Shown: piece after piece, positions 1 to 8,187 of the stretch
Layout of the letters: each line of letters begins with the position of its first letter
Position numbering within the stretch: the stretch's first letter is position 1
Source: Desulfobacteraceae bacterium
GTDB lineage: Bacteria > Desulfobacterota > Desulfobacteria > Desulfobacterales > Desulfosarcinaceae
Assembly (NCBI GenBank): GCA_024230435.1
Contig: JAAERL010000780.1
Span: forward strand, 1 to 58,567
Reading direction: 5' to 3'
DNA length: 58,567 bases
Position numbers and translations under genes: made by a program
The notes under the pieces: model-generated
Seen by the model: the letters and a program-made list of their open reading frames with translations, nothing else
What the model was told of the DNA's origin: nothing
The model's database searches: none

Positions 1-442
1 CAGATAGCGCACTGATGAACCTATAGTACGACGATCGAGTTTTAGATGTTCCAAATACCAGTCAATTCGTGTTTTATCCGGATCATCAATAACAGGAGTT
101 TGCCGGGTGGAAAGATTGTATGCGGTATTATAGTCCACATCAACAATCGCCAGGGTGGATATTTCCAGCCCCTTTACAGCCTTGTTCAGACTGGAGTTGT
201 AAATTTATCCAGACCATATGTATGCTTGCCGCTTTTATTGCAGAAACTGCAATCTATGGGGCAATTTGGGTATTTTTTTCTAGAACTGTTTGACTCACGG
301 CTATGCGGTTGAATTCAACAAAATCAAATGGCTTGCGTAACTGGCGTGAATAGGTCTTGTCGCATAACCCGCTATATCGGCTTAAGTTGCGAAAGTTCAT
401 TTTGCCTCGCAAAAGCATTGCTGTTGTCAAAAGTGTAACCAT
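1..442 (-). pseudogene. DDE transposase remnant, frameshifted, cut by window edge
   Basis: Reading the minus strand from 442 towards 1, the frame opens with MNFRNLSRYSGLCDKTYSRQ and continues to about 256, where it hits a stop. Another frame continues with PIDCSFCNKSGKHTYGLDKF and then ends. A third shifted frame carries NKAVKGLEISTLAIVDVDYN followed by TAYNLSTRQTP up to the window edge. The pattern (Asp near a KSGKHTYG motif, then VDVDYNTAY) is what I know from DDE-type transposases of IS4-like elements, and the two Asp are probably catalytic positions. At least two frame changes mean it cannot make a full protein. The C-terminal half lies outside the window. The exact IS family is not certain. 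Confidence 0.75.
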
Positions 443-674
443 AAAATTGTACCGAGGCTTTGATGAGTATAAATGAATAAAAGAAAAAATGCGAAGGCCC
501 CCAACAACTTGCTGTTGAATCTGCTGTTTGACCCGGGCGGCATAGGTGAAATTTTCAAATAAGGGGTGTAGCAGAATTGAGCCCTGTTATGCCGAATCCT
601 TGTACAGTCCTTGTACAAAACACGGAAAATGAAAAAGCCCTTACAACTAACTCACTGTAAAGGCTTGATTTCAC

Positions 675-750
675 TGGTGCCGAGGGACAGAATCGAACTG
701 CCGACACGGGGATTTTCAGTCCCCTGCTCTACCGACTGAGCTACCTCGGC
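675..750 (-). tRNA. tRNA-Phe (anticodon GAA)
   Basis: On the minus strand a complete cloverleaf can be folded: acceptor GCCGAGG pairs with CCTCGGC, the D arm is AGCTCAGTCGGTAGAGC, the anticodon loop is CTGAAAA with anticodon GAA, and the T arm contains GTTCGATTC. The 3' CCA is encoded (675-677). The length of 76 nt is normal. It stands alone between a decayed insertion sequence and rsmE. tRNA genes are common integration sites, but I see no integrase or duplicated 3' end here. Confidence 0.97.
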
Positions 751-979
751 ACGAAATTTTTTTTTGCTACCCAATTTCGTGAAGACACTTAACTATAAAA
801 CAGCCCCTTGCTTGTCAAGCAGTTTTTTAAAAAAATTAATAATTTTAAAATTTTTTATTAATCTTATTAACCGAAAAGTCTAAAAGGCCTTAAATCCGGG
901 AAACCAGAGATAAGGGCCGCGGCAGCCCTTGTGTATACCTTTGGCACGCCGAATTTGACATCCCCTGTCTTTTGTAAAG

Positions 980-1750
980 TTAGGAATAATCTTCCGGGCG
1001 GTTGGCAATTCCCATATCACCATATAGGTGCTGCACCATCACACAAGCTGCCAGGGTTGCTGTCTCAGCGCGTAAAATGCGCTCTCCCATTCCCAATGCG
1101 GTAAAACCTTTTTGCCGGGCAGTTTGAATCTCGTAATTTTCAAAACCGCCCTCCGGACCGATTATTAGAAACACGCTTTTAGGGCGTTCCAACTTCGGTC
1201 CAACCGGCAAAACATTTCCCGGGCAGCCTTCCCATAAAATAACTTTCATATCATAGCCATCGGATATTTTCAGTGCATCCTGGAATGAACGGGGGCTTTC
1301 AATTCGAATTGGGCAACTCCTGCCGCATTGCTTGAGCGCCTCTATGGAAATTTTTTTCCAGCGGTGCATTCGTTTCATTAACCGCTGCTCATCAGGAGCA
1401 GGAATGCAGCGATGGGCAAAAAAGGGGACCCATTGGATAACACCAAGTTCAGTTAACTGACGAACTAGAATATCCATTTTCTTGTCCTTGAGATAACCCT
1501 GGGCCACGGTCAATTCAAGAAAAGATTCCTTTTTTACATCGGCGCACTGTGTTAAAGACACCCTGATACGCGTGCTTTCAGCCAACAGAATCAGAGCCCG
1601 GCTTTGTTTGCCTTGGCCATCAAACACAAGGATTTGATCACCCTTTCTAAGCCTTAAAACCTTATAAATATGGTATGCATCCGATCCGGTGATTTCGGTT
1701 TCTTTCAAAACAATTTTTTCAGATGAAAGATAAAATCTTCTCAAGTGCAT
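980..1750 (-). CDS. rsmE: 16S rRNA (uracil-1498-N3)-methyltransferase RsmE
   Basis: A 256-residue SPOUT-class methyltransferase. The family methylates U1498 of 16S rRNA in the 30S subunit using S-adenosylmethionine. The N-terminal part (1-70) matches the PUA-like RNA-binding domain, with HLRRFYL at the start. The C-terminal trefoil-knot domain carries the SAM-binding signatures IGPEGGF (197-203) and LRAETA (226-231). Length and motifs are typical and the reading frame is intact. It is transcribed alone, towards the tRNA gene, with about 200 bp of upstream space shared with the divergent acidic protein gene. Confidence 0.95.
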   Translation of the reverse strand: MHLRRFYLSSEKIVLKETEITGSDAYHIYKVLRLRKGDQILVFDGQGKQSRALILLAESTRIRVSLTQCADVKKESFLELTVAQGYLKDKKMDILVRQLTELGVIQWVPFFAHRCIPAPDEQRLMKRMHRWKKISIEALKQCGRSCPIRIESPRSFQDALKISDGYDMKVILWEGCPGNVLPVGPKLERPKSVFLIIGPEGGFENYEIQTARQKGFTALGMGERILRAETATLAACVMVQHLYGDMGIANRPEDYS

Positions 1751-1820
1751 CCAAGCCTCTAAAGAATTATATGTTCAGTTTGAATTTTCAATTTAATGAA
1801 TATCTTAAAGAGCAAATCTC

Positions 1821-1849
1821 TTGACACTCCCTATTTATCATGGTAGCCT
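1821..1849 (+). promoter_or_regulatory. Candidate sigma-70 promoter for the acidic protein
   Basis: TTGACA at 1821-1826, a 17-nt spacer, and TAGCCT at 1844-1849. The -35 box is perfect and the -10 box is weak. It lies 100 nt upstream of the chosen start codon at 1949. Confidence 0.3.
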
Positions 1850-1948
1850 CGAAGACATTTAACAATTTCATTTTTATGAACTGCTAAACTAATCTGATGG
1901 CTTTTATCCCATTTGCGTATGGGACTTTATACCAAATCCGAGGGGCTT

Positions 1949-2806
1949 ATGGAAGATCATTTAAAACCCGAAAGTTTCCCTGACCCAAAATCCGGTAAAA
2001 ACCAAAAAATTATTGAATTGACATCCGAAATGGAAATTTCCCGAAAAAAAGGGGGAAAAATCGTTGATCTAAACGATCCTCTGAATTCCAGCGAAGCCAA
2101 ATCTAAACCGGACGGCAGGCCTGACAGCACGGAAAACGAATCAAAAACTGATTCGAACTCTTACCCGTTTCAGACACCATTTACCACTGACGATGAGTCA
2201 AGGGAATCCTTCAGCTCAACTTCACCATTTGATAACAAAGAAACCGATTTGAGAGCTCCGGGAACACAGGAACCGGATAATGACATTATAGATATGGTTC
2301 AAATAGTAGAAACATCTTCCGAAGTCCATAAGAACCAACATAAAGTTAGCCCGAAAGCTGACGATGATGATGATGAAATCATCACATTGGTGGATGTTTT
2401 GGATAAAAGTAAAGAAACCGATAGGATAAAGGGAAACGTACAAGACGATATTAATGAGCAAAAGCCCATTGTGCTGGACAAAGTGATTAGCACACCCATT
2501 GCAGCAGATGAGCCCGATCAAACCGTTCTATCGTCTGAAGACCAACAGGTCCTTAAGCTCAACGATGTGCTGAGTTCGCCCCGAAGCCAAACCTTACCGG
2601 AACTGGAAAAATCCTATTCCTCAATCGATGAAACCGGTATTGACGCCCTGCACAAAATTAACGGCCAGCAACTTATCGCCGCCATTGAGCATGTTATCCG
2701 TACAAGGTACTCGGCAGATCTTGACAAAATAATCAGAGAAGCTGTCGACAAAGCAGTCCACCGTGAAATTGAACGTATCAAGCACACCTTTTCTAATAAA
2801 AAATAA
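1949..2806 (+). CDS. Hypothetical acidic protein with conserved basic C-terminal helix
   Basis: I do not recognise a named family. The chosen ATG (1949) has a GAGGGG ribosome site 5 nt upstream. An in-frame ATG at 1913 would add 12 residues but lacks a good site. The 285-residue product has no signal peptide or membrane segment. Residues 1-230 look disordered, rich in Asp, Glu, Ser and Lys, with short acidic repeats such as DDDDDEIITLVDV and DNDIIDMVQIVE. The last 45 residues form a predictable amphipathic helix (IEHVIRTRYSADLDKIIREA followed by VDKAVHREIERIK). The layout, a long acidic linker ending in a helical tail, recalls scaffold or polar hub proteins, but that is inference. A similar tail ends the CheW-like protein at 43111-43980. 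The gene precedes valS, separated by a family B repeat. Confidence 0.7.
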   Translation: MEDHLKPESFPDPKSGKNQKIIELTSEMEISRKKGGKIVDLNDPLNSSEAKSKPDGRPDSTENESKTDSNSYPFQTPFTTDDESRESFSSTSPFDNKETDLRAPGTQEPDNDIIDMVQIVETSSEVHKNQHKVSPKADDDDDEIITLVDVLDKSKETDRIKGNVQDDINEQKPIVLDKVISTPIAADEPDQTVLSSEDQQVLKLNDVLSSPRSQTLPELEKSYSSIDETGIDALHKINGQQLIAAIEHVIRTRYSADLDKIIREAVDKAVHREIERIKHTFSNKK

Positions 2807-2821
2807 TCATTTTTCCTATTT

Positions 2822-2991
2822 GCCCCCATCCATAACCAATAAAGTTTGCTCAAAATCAAGGCATACGAAAAATTTTACCACTGGCATCGTAATTGATATG
2901 CCAAGAGGTGATATTGCGAGGATATAATTTTTCATTACAACTTGCGGGGCGTGGAAGATATCCGGCAAATTAGCCATTTATGGATGGGCGC
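2822..2991. repeat. Family B palindromic intergenic repeat, copy 1
   Basis: The left end CCCCCATCCATAA mirrors the right end TTTATGGATGGGCGC as imperfect terminal inverted repeats. The interior shares ACGAAAAATTTTACC with copy 3 at 16449. It starts 15 nt after the stop codon of the acidic protein and could fold into a long hairpin in the transcript. No open frame is present. Confidence 0.7.
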
Positions 2992-3140
2992 CAAATTAAG
3001 GGGGCGGCTATAGCCCCTGACTGATTTAACAAAAATTATTTCTGACTTGATTTTTTTATGGGGATTATTCATTAATCCCTTTTTTTATTGATCCCGTGGT
3101 CATATAAAGACAGAGTAAAAAAAATAAGGAGCGCATTTTA

Positions 3141-5801
3141 ATGAAAAAAGACATGCTGGACAAAGGATATGAACCCCATGAGGTTGAGCGCAAATGGTAT
3201 ACTTGCTGGGAAAAGCAAGATTTATTTAGGGCTAAAGATAAAGATGAACGCCCGGCCTTCTCCATCGTAATCCCCCCACCGAATGTCACCGGCGTGTTAC
3301 ATATGGGCCACGCACTGAACAATACCATGCAGGATATTTTATGCCGTTACAAGAGGCTAAAAGGATTCAATGTTCTTTGGATGCCCGGCACGGATCATGC
3401 CGGTATCGCAACCCAAAATGTAGTAGAACGTAAACTTGCCCAAGAGGATAATGACCGTCACCAGCTTGGCCGTGAAAAATTCATTGAAGCAGTATGGCAG
3501 TGGCGCTCCGAATATGGTGACGCAATTATTAATCAGTTAAAAAGGTTAGGCGCTTCCTGCGATTGGAGCCGGGAACGGTTCACCATGGACGAGGGCCTGT
3601 CTGAGGCTGTAAGAACCGTATTTGTGAAACTCTACGAAAAAGGCTTAATCTATCGCGGTCTTTACATCACCAATTGGTGCCCCCGTTGCAGAACGGCCCT
3701 TTCCGAGCTGGAAGTTGAACACGAAGAGATTGACGGGCACTTATATCACATACGTTACCCTTTTGCCGATGGTAAAGGAGAGCTGGTAATCGCAACCACC
3801 AGGCCCGAAACCATGCTGGGGGATACCGCCGTGGCCATTCACCCCGAGGATGAACGCTACGCCGACCTGAAAGCCCAATCGGTCATACTGCCTCTCATGG
3901 ATCGTAAAATACCTATTATAAAAGATAGTTACGTATCCCGCGAGTTCGGCACCGGCGCTCTGAAGGTAACCCCGGCTCACGATCCCAATGACTTTGAAAT
4001 CGGAAAGCGCCATAAACTGTCCAGCATCAAAATAATCAATGACGCTGGCTGTATGACTCCCGAGGCCGGACGCTTCGCAAAGCTTGACCGTTTTGAATGC
4101 CGCGAACAAGTTGTAAAAGCTTTAAAATCTGGAGGTTATCTGATTAAAGTGACTAACCGCAAACATGGCGTTGGTCATTGCTATCGCTGCAAAAGCATAG
4201 TGGAGCCAAATTTATCTCAACAATGGTTCGTAAAAGCCAAAGCTCTGGCCGAACCTGCCATCAAGGCCGTCAAAGAAGGAAAAACCAGGATTATCCCCGA
4301 ATCCTGGTCCAAAACCTACTTTGATTGGATGAATAATATCAGAGACTGGTGCATTTCCCGGCAGATCTGGTGGGGCCACCGCATCCCTGCCTGGACCTGT
4401 GAAAGCTGTCAGGAACTGACCGTTGCCATGCAAACACCTTCCCAATGCAGCGCATGCGGTCATAAAATGCTAATTCAGGAAACCGATGTTCTGGACACCT
4501 GGTTCAGCTCGGCGTTATGGCCTTTTTCCACCATGGGATGGCCGGAACAAACAGAGCTTCTTCGAACCTTTTATCCCACGTCTGTATTGGTTACAGGATT
4601 TGACATTCTATTTTTCTGGGTGGCCCGCATGATGATGATGGGAATCCATTTTATGGGTGAAATCCCGTTTAAAGATGTCTATGTACATGCTCTGGTTCGT
4701 GATGAACATGGCCATAAAATGAGCAAATCCAAGGGCAATGTGATCGATCCGCTGGATATCATAGATACATACGGCACAGATGCCTTTCGATATACACTGG
4801 CGGCTTTCGCAGCTCAGGGACGAGATATTAAAATGTCCAAAGATCGAGTGGACGGGTATCGCCATTTCATCAATAAATTATGGAACGCCGCCCGGTTTTC
4901 ACTGATGCACCTGGAAACCGGTTATGAAAAAATAGAAGCCGGAAATCTCTCACTGCCCGATCGCTGGATTCTGGCCCGACTAAAAAAAACAATTCAAAAA
5001 GTGGAAACAGCCCTTGAGCAGTACAGGTTTAATGAAGCGGCTAGCGAAGCTTATCAATTTGTTTGGCATGAATTTTGTGACTGGTATGTTGAAGCGGCAA
5101 AACCAGCTCTTTACGGGAAAACAGAAGCTGCCGCTGCCAACGCAGCCAAGCAAACACTATGGACTGTGCTCCATGACATCCTGATCATGCTCCATCCGTT
5201 TGCACCGTTTGTTACGGAAGAAATTTGGGACAAGCTTCCAGGCGCCGAAGGATTTATCCTCAACGCCGGATTCCCGGCTCCACAGCGATATGTTGACGAC
5301 CAGTCAATTCTTGACAACGCAGAAAAACAAATGGAGCTTATAATGGGAGCCATCGCCGGCATCCGTAATATTCGCGGAGAAATGAACATCGCTCCTTCAG
5401 CCACCCTGGAAGCGGTCTTTTTCTCCGCCAACAGCGAACAGCGCCGGATTGCAAGCGACTATCAGGATCTTATCGTAAATATGGCGCGTCTGACATCGCT
5501 GACTGTAACAGATAAAATTCCTGCCTCCAAAACAAACGCCACAACCATCGTTTCAGGGGCCACCTTATTGGTCGAATTAAAAGGCGTGATCGATTTTCAA
5601 TGTGAAATTAATCGTTTGGAGAAGGAAGTGATCAAACTGACAAAAGAGCTTACCGGATTGAGCAAAAAATTAAATAACGACAGTTTTTTAAGTAATGCGC
5701 CAGCCAATATCGTAGAAAATGTACGCGAAAAACAAAATAAATTATTGGAAAAAAAGGATAAATTAACAACCACATTAGAACGTGTGCGATCAATGAGTTA
5801 G
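3141..5801 (+). CDS. valS: Valine--tRNA ligase
   Basis: An 886-residue class I aminoacyl-tRNA synthetase that charges tRNA-Val in the cytoplasm. The HIGH signature appears as HMGH (54-57) after the PPPNVTG motif, and KMSKS is at 526-530. The CP1 editing domain lies between them, with TTRPETMLGDTAV as its threonine-rich signature. Zinc-type cysteine pairs are seen in the catalytic half (CPRC, CYRC, CESC, CSAC). The C-terminal end (about 820-886) is the valine-specific coiled coil rich in Lys, Glu and Leu. The ribosome site AAGGAG precedes the ATG. The frame is full length and intact. Valine specificity rather than isoleucine rests on the coiled-coil tail and the overall sequence. Confidence 0.97.
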   Translation: MKKDMLDKGYEPHEVERKWYTCWEKQDLFRAKDKDERPAFSIVIPPPNVTGVLHMGHALNNTMQDILCRYKRLKGFNVLWMPGTDHAGIATQNVVERKLAQEDNDRHQLGREKFIEAVWQWRSEYGDAIINQLKRLGASCDWSRERFTMDEGLSEAVRTVFVKLYEKGLIYRGLYITNWCPRCRTALSELEVEHEEIDGHLYHIRYPFADGKGELVIATTRPETMLGDTAVAIHPEDERYADLKAQSVILPLMDRKIPIIKDSYVSREFGTGALKVTPAHDPNDFEIGKRHKLSSIKIINDAGCMTPEAGRFAKLDRFECREQVVKALKSGGYLIKVTNRKHGVGHCYRCKSIVEPNLSQQWFVKAKALAEPAIKAVKEGKTRIIPESWSKTYFDWMNNIRDWCISRQIWWGHRIPAWTCESCQELTVAMQTPSQCSACGHKMLIQETDVLDTWFSSALWPFSTMGWPEQTELLRTFYPTSVLVTGFDILFFWVARMMMMGIHFMGEIPFKDVYVHALVRDEHGHKMSKSKGNVIDPLDIIDTYGTDAFRYTLAAFAAQGRDIKMSKDRVDGYRHFINKLWNAARFSLMHLETGYEKIEAGNLSLPDRWILARLKKTIQKVETALEQYRFNEAASEAYQFVWHEFCDWYVEAAKPALYGKTEAAAANAAKQTLWTVLHDILIMLHPFAPFVTEEIWDKLPGAEGFILNAGFPAPQRYVDDQSILDNAEKQMELIMGAIAGIRNIRGEMNIAPSATLEAVFFSANSEQRRIASDYQDLIVNMARLTSLTVTDKIPASKTNATTIVSGATLLVELKGVIDFQCEINRLEKEVIKLTKELTGLSKKLNNDSFLSNAPANIVENVREKQNKLLEKKDKLTTTLERVRSMS

Positions 5802-5802
5802 T

Positions 5803-5924
5803 ACCACCTAAAAAATGGGCATAACTGGTCGAAATCAAAGCTTGCGGAATTTTTTCATATCTCGGGAATAAAATTCTGAAAATACCAAGATATCGGCCAA
5901 CTATGCCATTTTTAGATAGGAGGC
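5803..5924. repeat. Family B-like palindromic intergenic repeat, copy 2
   Basis: Terminal inverted repeats can be aligned over about 30 nt: the left arm CCACCTAAAAAATGGGCATA matches the reverse complement of the right arm CCATTTTTAGATAGGAGG. The copy begins one base after the valS stop codon. It is the most divergent of the three copies, and membership rests on the CCATnnnTnnATnGG ends. Confidence 0.5.
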
Positions 5925-5986
5925 AATCTAGCTTTGCAATAAAAAAATAATAAGGTAAGATGAGGGCAAAAAAAGGAATGCCGTTA

Positions 5987-6841
5987 ATGATTGACTATTT
6001 ATCTTGCAGTAGCACTAAAAAACTTATCGAGTTGGCCTTAGAAGAGGATATCGGCAGTGGCGATATAACCACACAATCCCTTGTTCCCCGGCATGCCTTG
6101 GGACAAGGCGAAATCGTGGCGAAACAAGATGCAATTATCTGCGGTCTGGACCTGGCCCGGCTGGTGTTTAAGCGTCTTGACAAAACAATTGATTTTAAAA
6201 CCGGTTATACAGATGGGCAAACGGTTTATGCAGGAAAAACCGTTGCATCGGTTTCAGGGGCGCTGGCGGGCTTGCTAACGGCAGAACGCACCGCTCTGAA
6301 TTTCCTTCAGCGGTTATCCGGTATAGCCACCAAGGCACGGCGGCATATCCAAAGCTTGAGAAAAACCAGTGCTACATTGGTAGACACCCGCAAAACTACT
6401 CCGGGATGGCGGGTTTTGGAAAAATATGCCGTACGGGTAGGCGGTGCTGCAAATCATCGCATGGGACTCTATGATGGAGTACTTATCAAGGATAATCACA
6501 TAGCCGCATGCGGAGGTATCCTCAATGCGGTTAACTTAGCCAGAAAAAACCTTTCCCACCTGATTAAAATTGAGGTTGAAACCACCACTATAGCTGAAGT
6601 CAGAGAAGCCTTGGAAGCCAACGCCGATGTGATAATGCTCGATAACATGGACCTGGATCAAATCAAGGCTGCTGTTGCTCAAATAAATAAAAAAGCCCTG
6701 GTGGAAATTTCCGGCGGAATTACCGCTGACAAATTAGCCGTGCTGGCATCCACAGGAGTCGATTTAATTTCAATGGGCGCTCTTACACATTCAGCGAGCG
6801 CCGTGGACCTGAGCATGAATATTATACAACAAACCCAATAA
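5987..6841 (+). CDS. nadC: Nicotinate-nucleotide pyrophosphorylase (carboxylating)
   Basis: Quinolinate phosphoribosyltransferase: it joins quinolinate with PRPP to give nicotinate mononucleotide in de novo NAD synthesis. Typical signatures are ALEEDIGSGDIT near the N-terminus, ERTALNFLQRLSGIAT, VDTRKTTPGWR (phosphate and substrate contacts) and VMLDNMD near the end. The start at 5987 is preceded by AAAGGA with 9-nt spacing. An in-frame ATG at 5960 would add nine residues. Product length, about 284 residues, is normal. It lies between valS and the rhomboid gene on the same strand. nadA and nadB are not in the window. Confidence 0.95.
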   Translation: MIDYLSCSSTKKLIELALEEDIGSGDITTQSLVPRHALGQGEIVAKQDAIICGLDLARLVFKRLDKTIDFKTGYTDGQTVYAGKTVASVSGALAGLLTAERTALNFLQRLSGIATKARRHIQSLRKTSATLVDTRKTTPGWRVLEKYAVRVGGAANHRMGLYDGVLIKDNHIAACGGILNAVNLARKNLSHLIKIEVETTTIAEVREALEANADVIMLDNMDLDQIKAAVAQINKKALVEISGGITADKLAVLASTGVDLISMGALTHSASAVDLSMNIIQQTQ

Positions 6842-6883
6842 ATTATATTCACCCCCTAACAGCCCCGGAAGCCGGCAAATGAC

Positions 6884-7852
6884 ATGATACCCATTCGCGA
6901 CACAACTCCTTCTAAAAATGTCCCCATTGTTAACAATATTCTGATTGCTGTAAATGTTGCTGTCTTTATCATACAGTTAACGCAGGGATATAACCTAAAT
7001 CGTTTTGTGTATATATACGGATTGGTTCCGGGCCGTTACACCTTGCCCGATCTTGCTGTTCACTTTAGTTTGTTCCAGCAGATATGTTCCTGGGTCTCGT
7101 TTATGTTCCTGCATGGCGGATTTATTCATCTGCTGGGCAATATGTGGTCTCTTTATATATTTGGAGACAATATCGAAGACAGATTAGGCCCGCTGCGCTA
7201 CCTGATCTTTTATCTTCTTTGCGGCATTGCTTCAGGAGCATCCCATTTTATTGTCAACAGCCAATCTCAAGCGCCGGTCATCGGAGCAAGCGGAGCAGTG
7301 GCCGGAGTCATGGGCGCATATTTTCTGCTGTACCCCACTTCCAAAATTCTCACACTGATTCCTATTATTTTCATCCCCTTGTTTTTTGAAATACCGGCTG
7401 TTTTCTTCCTCGGTTTCTGGTTTTTTCTACAATTTATTAACGCTGCCGGGAATCTTGGAGCAACCGGATCAGTTGCCTGGTGGGCCCATGTGGGGGGTTT
7501 TATTTTCGGCATTTTGTTTCTCAAACTGCTCAACACAGTACCTACGACCGGCCTGTCAACCCAATTGCGCAAAATCACACTTAAAAGGAGAACCCACCCT
7601 TTTCAGTTGGTAAAGCCTGATAAGACGGCACAAAGTGCCGATATTTACGCCACTTTGACCATATCTCCTTATGAAGCCCTTGTAGGTGCGCGTAAGCTGG
7701 TGACCATCTCCTATGGATTTCAACGCCGGGCATTCCGCGTCAATGTACCTCCCGGTGTTTTCGAAGGAAAAGTACTGAGACTAAAAGGCCAGGGCCGAAC
7801 GATGATTGCTGGTGTGCGCGGCGATTTGCTGATCAAAGTACATATTCGGTAA
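6884..7852 (+). CDS. Rhomboid-family intramembrane serine protease with C-terminal DnaJ-like domain
   Basis: A 322-residue protein in two parts. Residues 15-220 are a rhomboid core of about six membrane helices, with HGGFIHLLGNMW (78-89), the catalytic GASG serine (Ser136) and the partner His202 in HVGGFIFG. Rhomboids cut membrane proteins within the bilayer. Residues 252-322 are soluble and resemble the C-terminal substrate-binding domain of DnaJ/Hsp40: YATLTISPYEALVGA, then VNVPPGVFEGKVLRLKGQG, then RGDLLIKVHI. No J domain is present. The fusion suggests that the appended domain recruits or senses unfolded substrate, which is inference. The frame is continuous across the junction. It follows nadC with a 42-nt gap and ends at a hairpin terminator. 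Confidence 0.9.
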   Translation: MIPIRDTTPSKNVPIVNNILIAVNVAVFIIQLTQGYNLNRFVYIYGLVPGRYTLPDLAVHFSLFQQICSWVSFMFLHGGFIHLLGNMWSLYIFGDNIEDRLGPLRYLIFYLLCGIASGASHFIVNSQSQAPVIGASGAVAGVMGAYFLLYPTSKILTLIPIIFIPLFFEIPAVFFLGFWFFLQFINAAGNLGATGSVAWWAHVGGFIFGILFLKLLNTVPTTGLSTQLRKITLKRRTHPFQLVKPDKTAQSADIYATLTISPYEALVGARKLVTISYGFQRRAFRVNVPPGVFEGKVLRLKGQGRTMIAGVRGDLLIKVHIR

Positions 7853-7864
7853 ATTACAAAAAAA

Positions 7865-7891
7865 CGCGTAACGATAAATTATCGCTACGCG
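7865..7891 (+). terminator. Intrinsic terminator after the rhomboid gene
   Basis: An inverted repeat, CGCGTA(a)CGATAA / TTATCG(c)TACGCG, starts 12 nt after the rhomboid stop codon and is followed by a T-rich run (CTTTATATTTTCTT). It could act in both directions, since an A run precedes it. Confidence 0.75.
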
Positions 7892-7972
7892 CTTTATATT
7901 TTCTTAAAAAACGGTAAAGCTTATCATCTCTGAATTGGGCTTTACCCATGTTCTTTTGTTACAGCCGATAAT

Positions 7973-8152
7973 TTAGGCGATTTGCAGTTAAATAATATAC
8001 CATCTTGCATGTCTTTTTTCCCGTCTTGTGTGTTATGCCAAAGGTACGAATACGTTAAGTATGCAAACTTTGGCATGCCTTGAAGACGAAAAAAAGTCAA
8101 AGCCCAATATGGTATCTGTTAAGATGCTATATTTTTTCAGCCAATCGCCTTA
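7973..8152 (-). repeat. Family A foldback repeat, full copy (inverted orientation)
   Basis: A 180-bp element with ends TTAGGCGATTTGC and CCAATCGCCTTA. Inner arms (AATATACCATCTTG, TTTTTTCCCGTCTTG, TATGCCAAAG, and their near-complements) fold back on each other around a loop containing TACGTTAAGTATGCAAAC. It is the reverse orientation of the copies at 23296, 33993 and 55338. It sits between the convergent rhomboid and gdhA genes, ending 35 nt before the gdhA stop codon. It has no coding capacity. Confidence 0.85.
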
Positions 8153-8187
8153 CGGATAAATCAAGTTGTTCCTGTAAAGAAGGATTA

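Noticed and set aside
427-618. A minus-strand frame near the left edge
   Set aside because: It overlaps the transposase remnant start and has no motif. Probably chance.
912-930. AAGGGC/GCCCTT hairpin downstream of rsmE
   Set aside because: A hairpin is possible but no T tract follows on the minus strand, and similar short palindromes are expected by chance.
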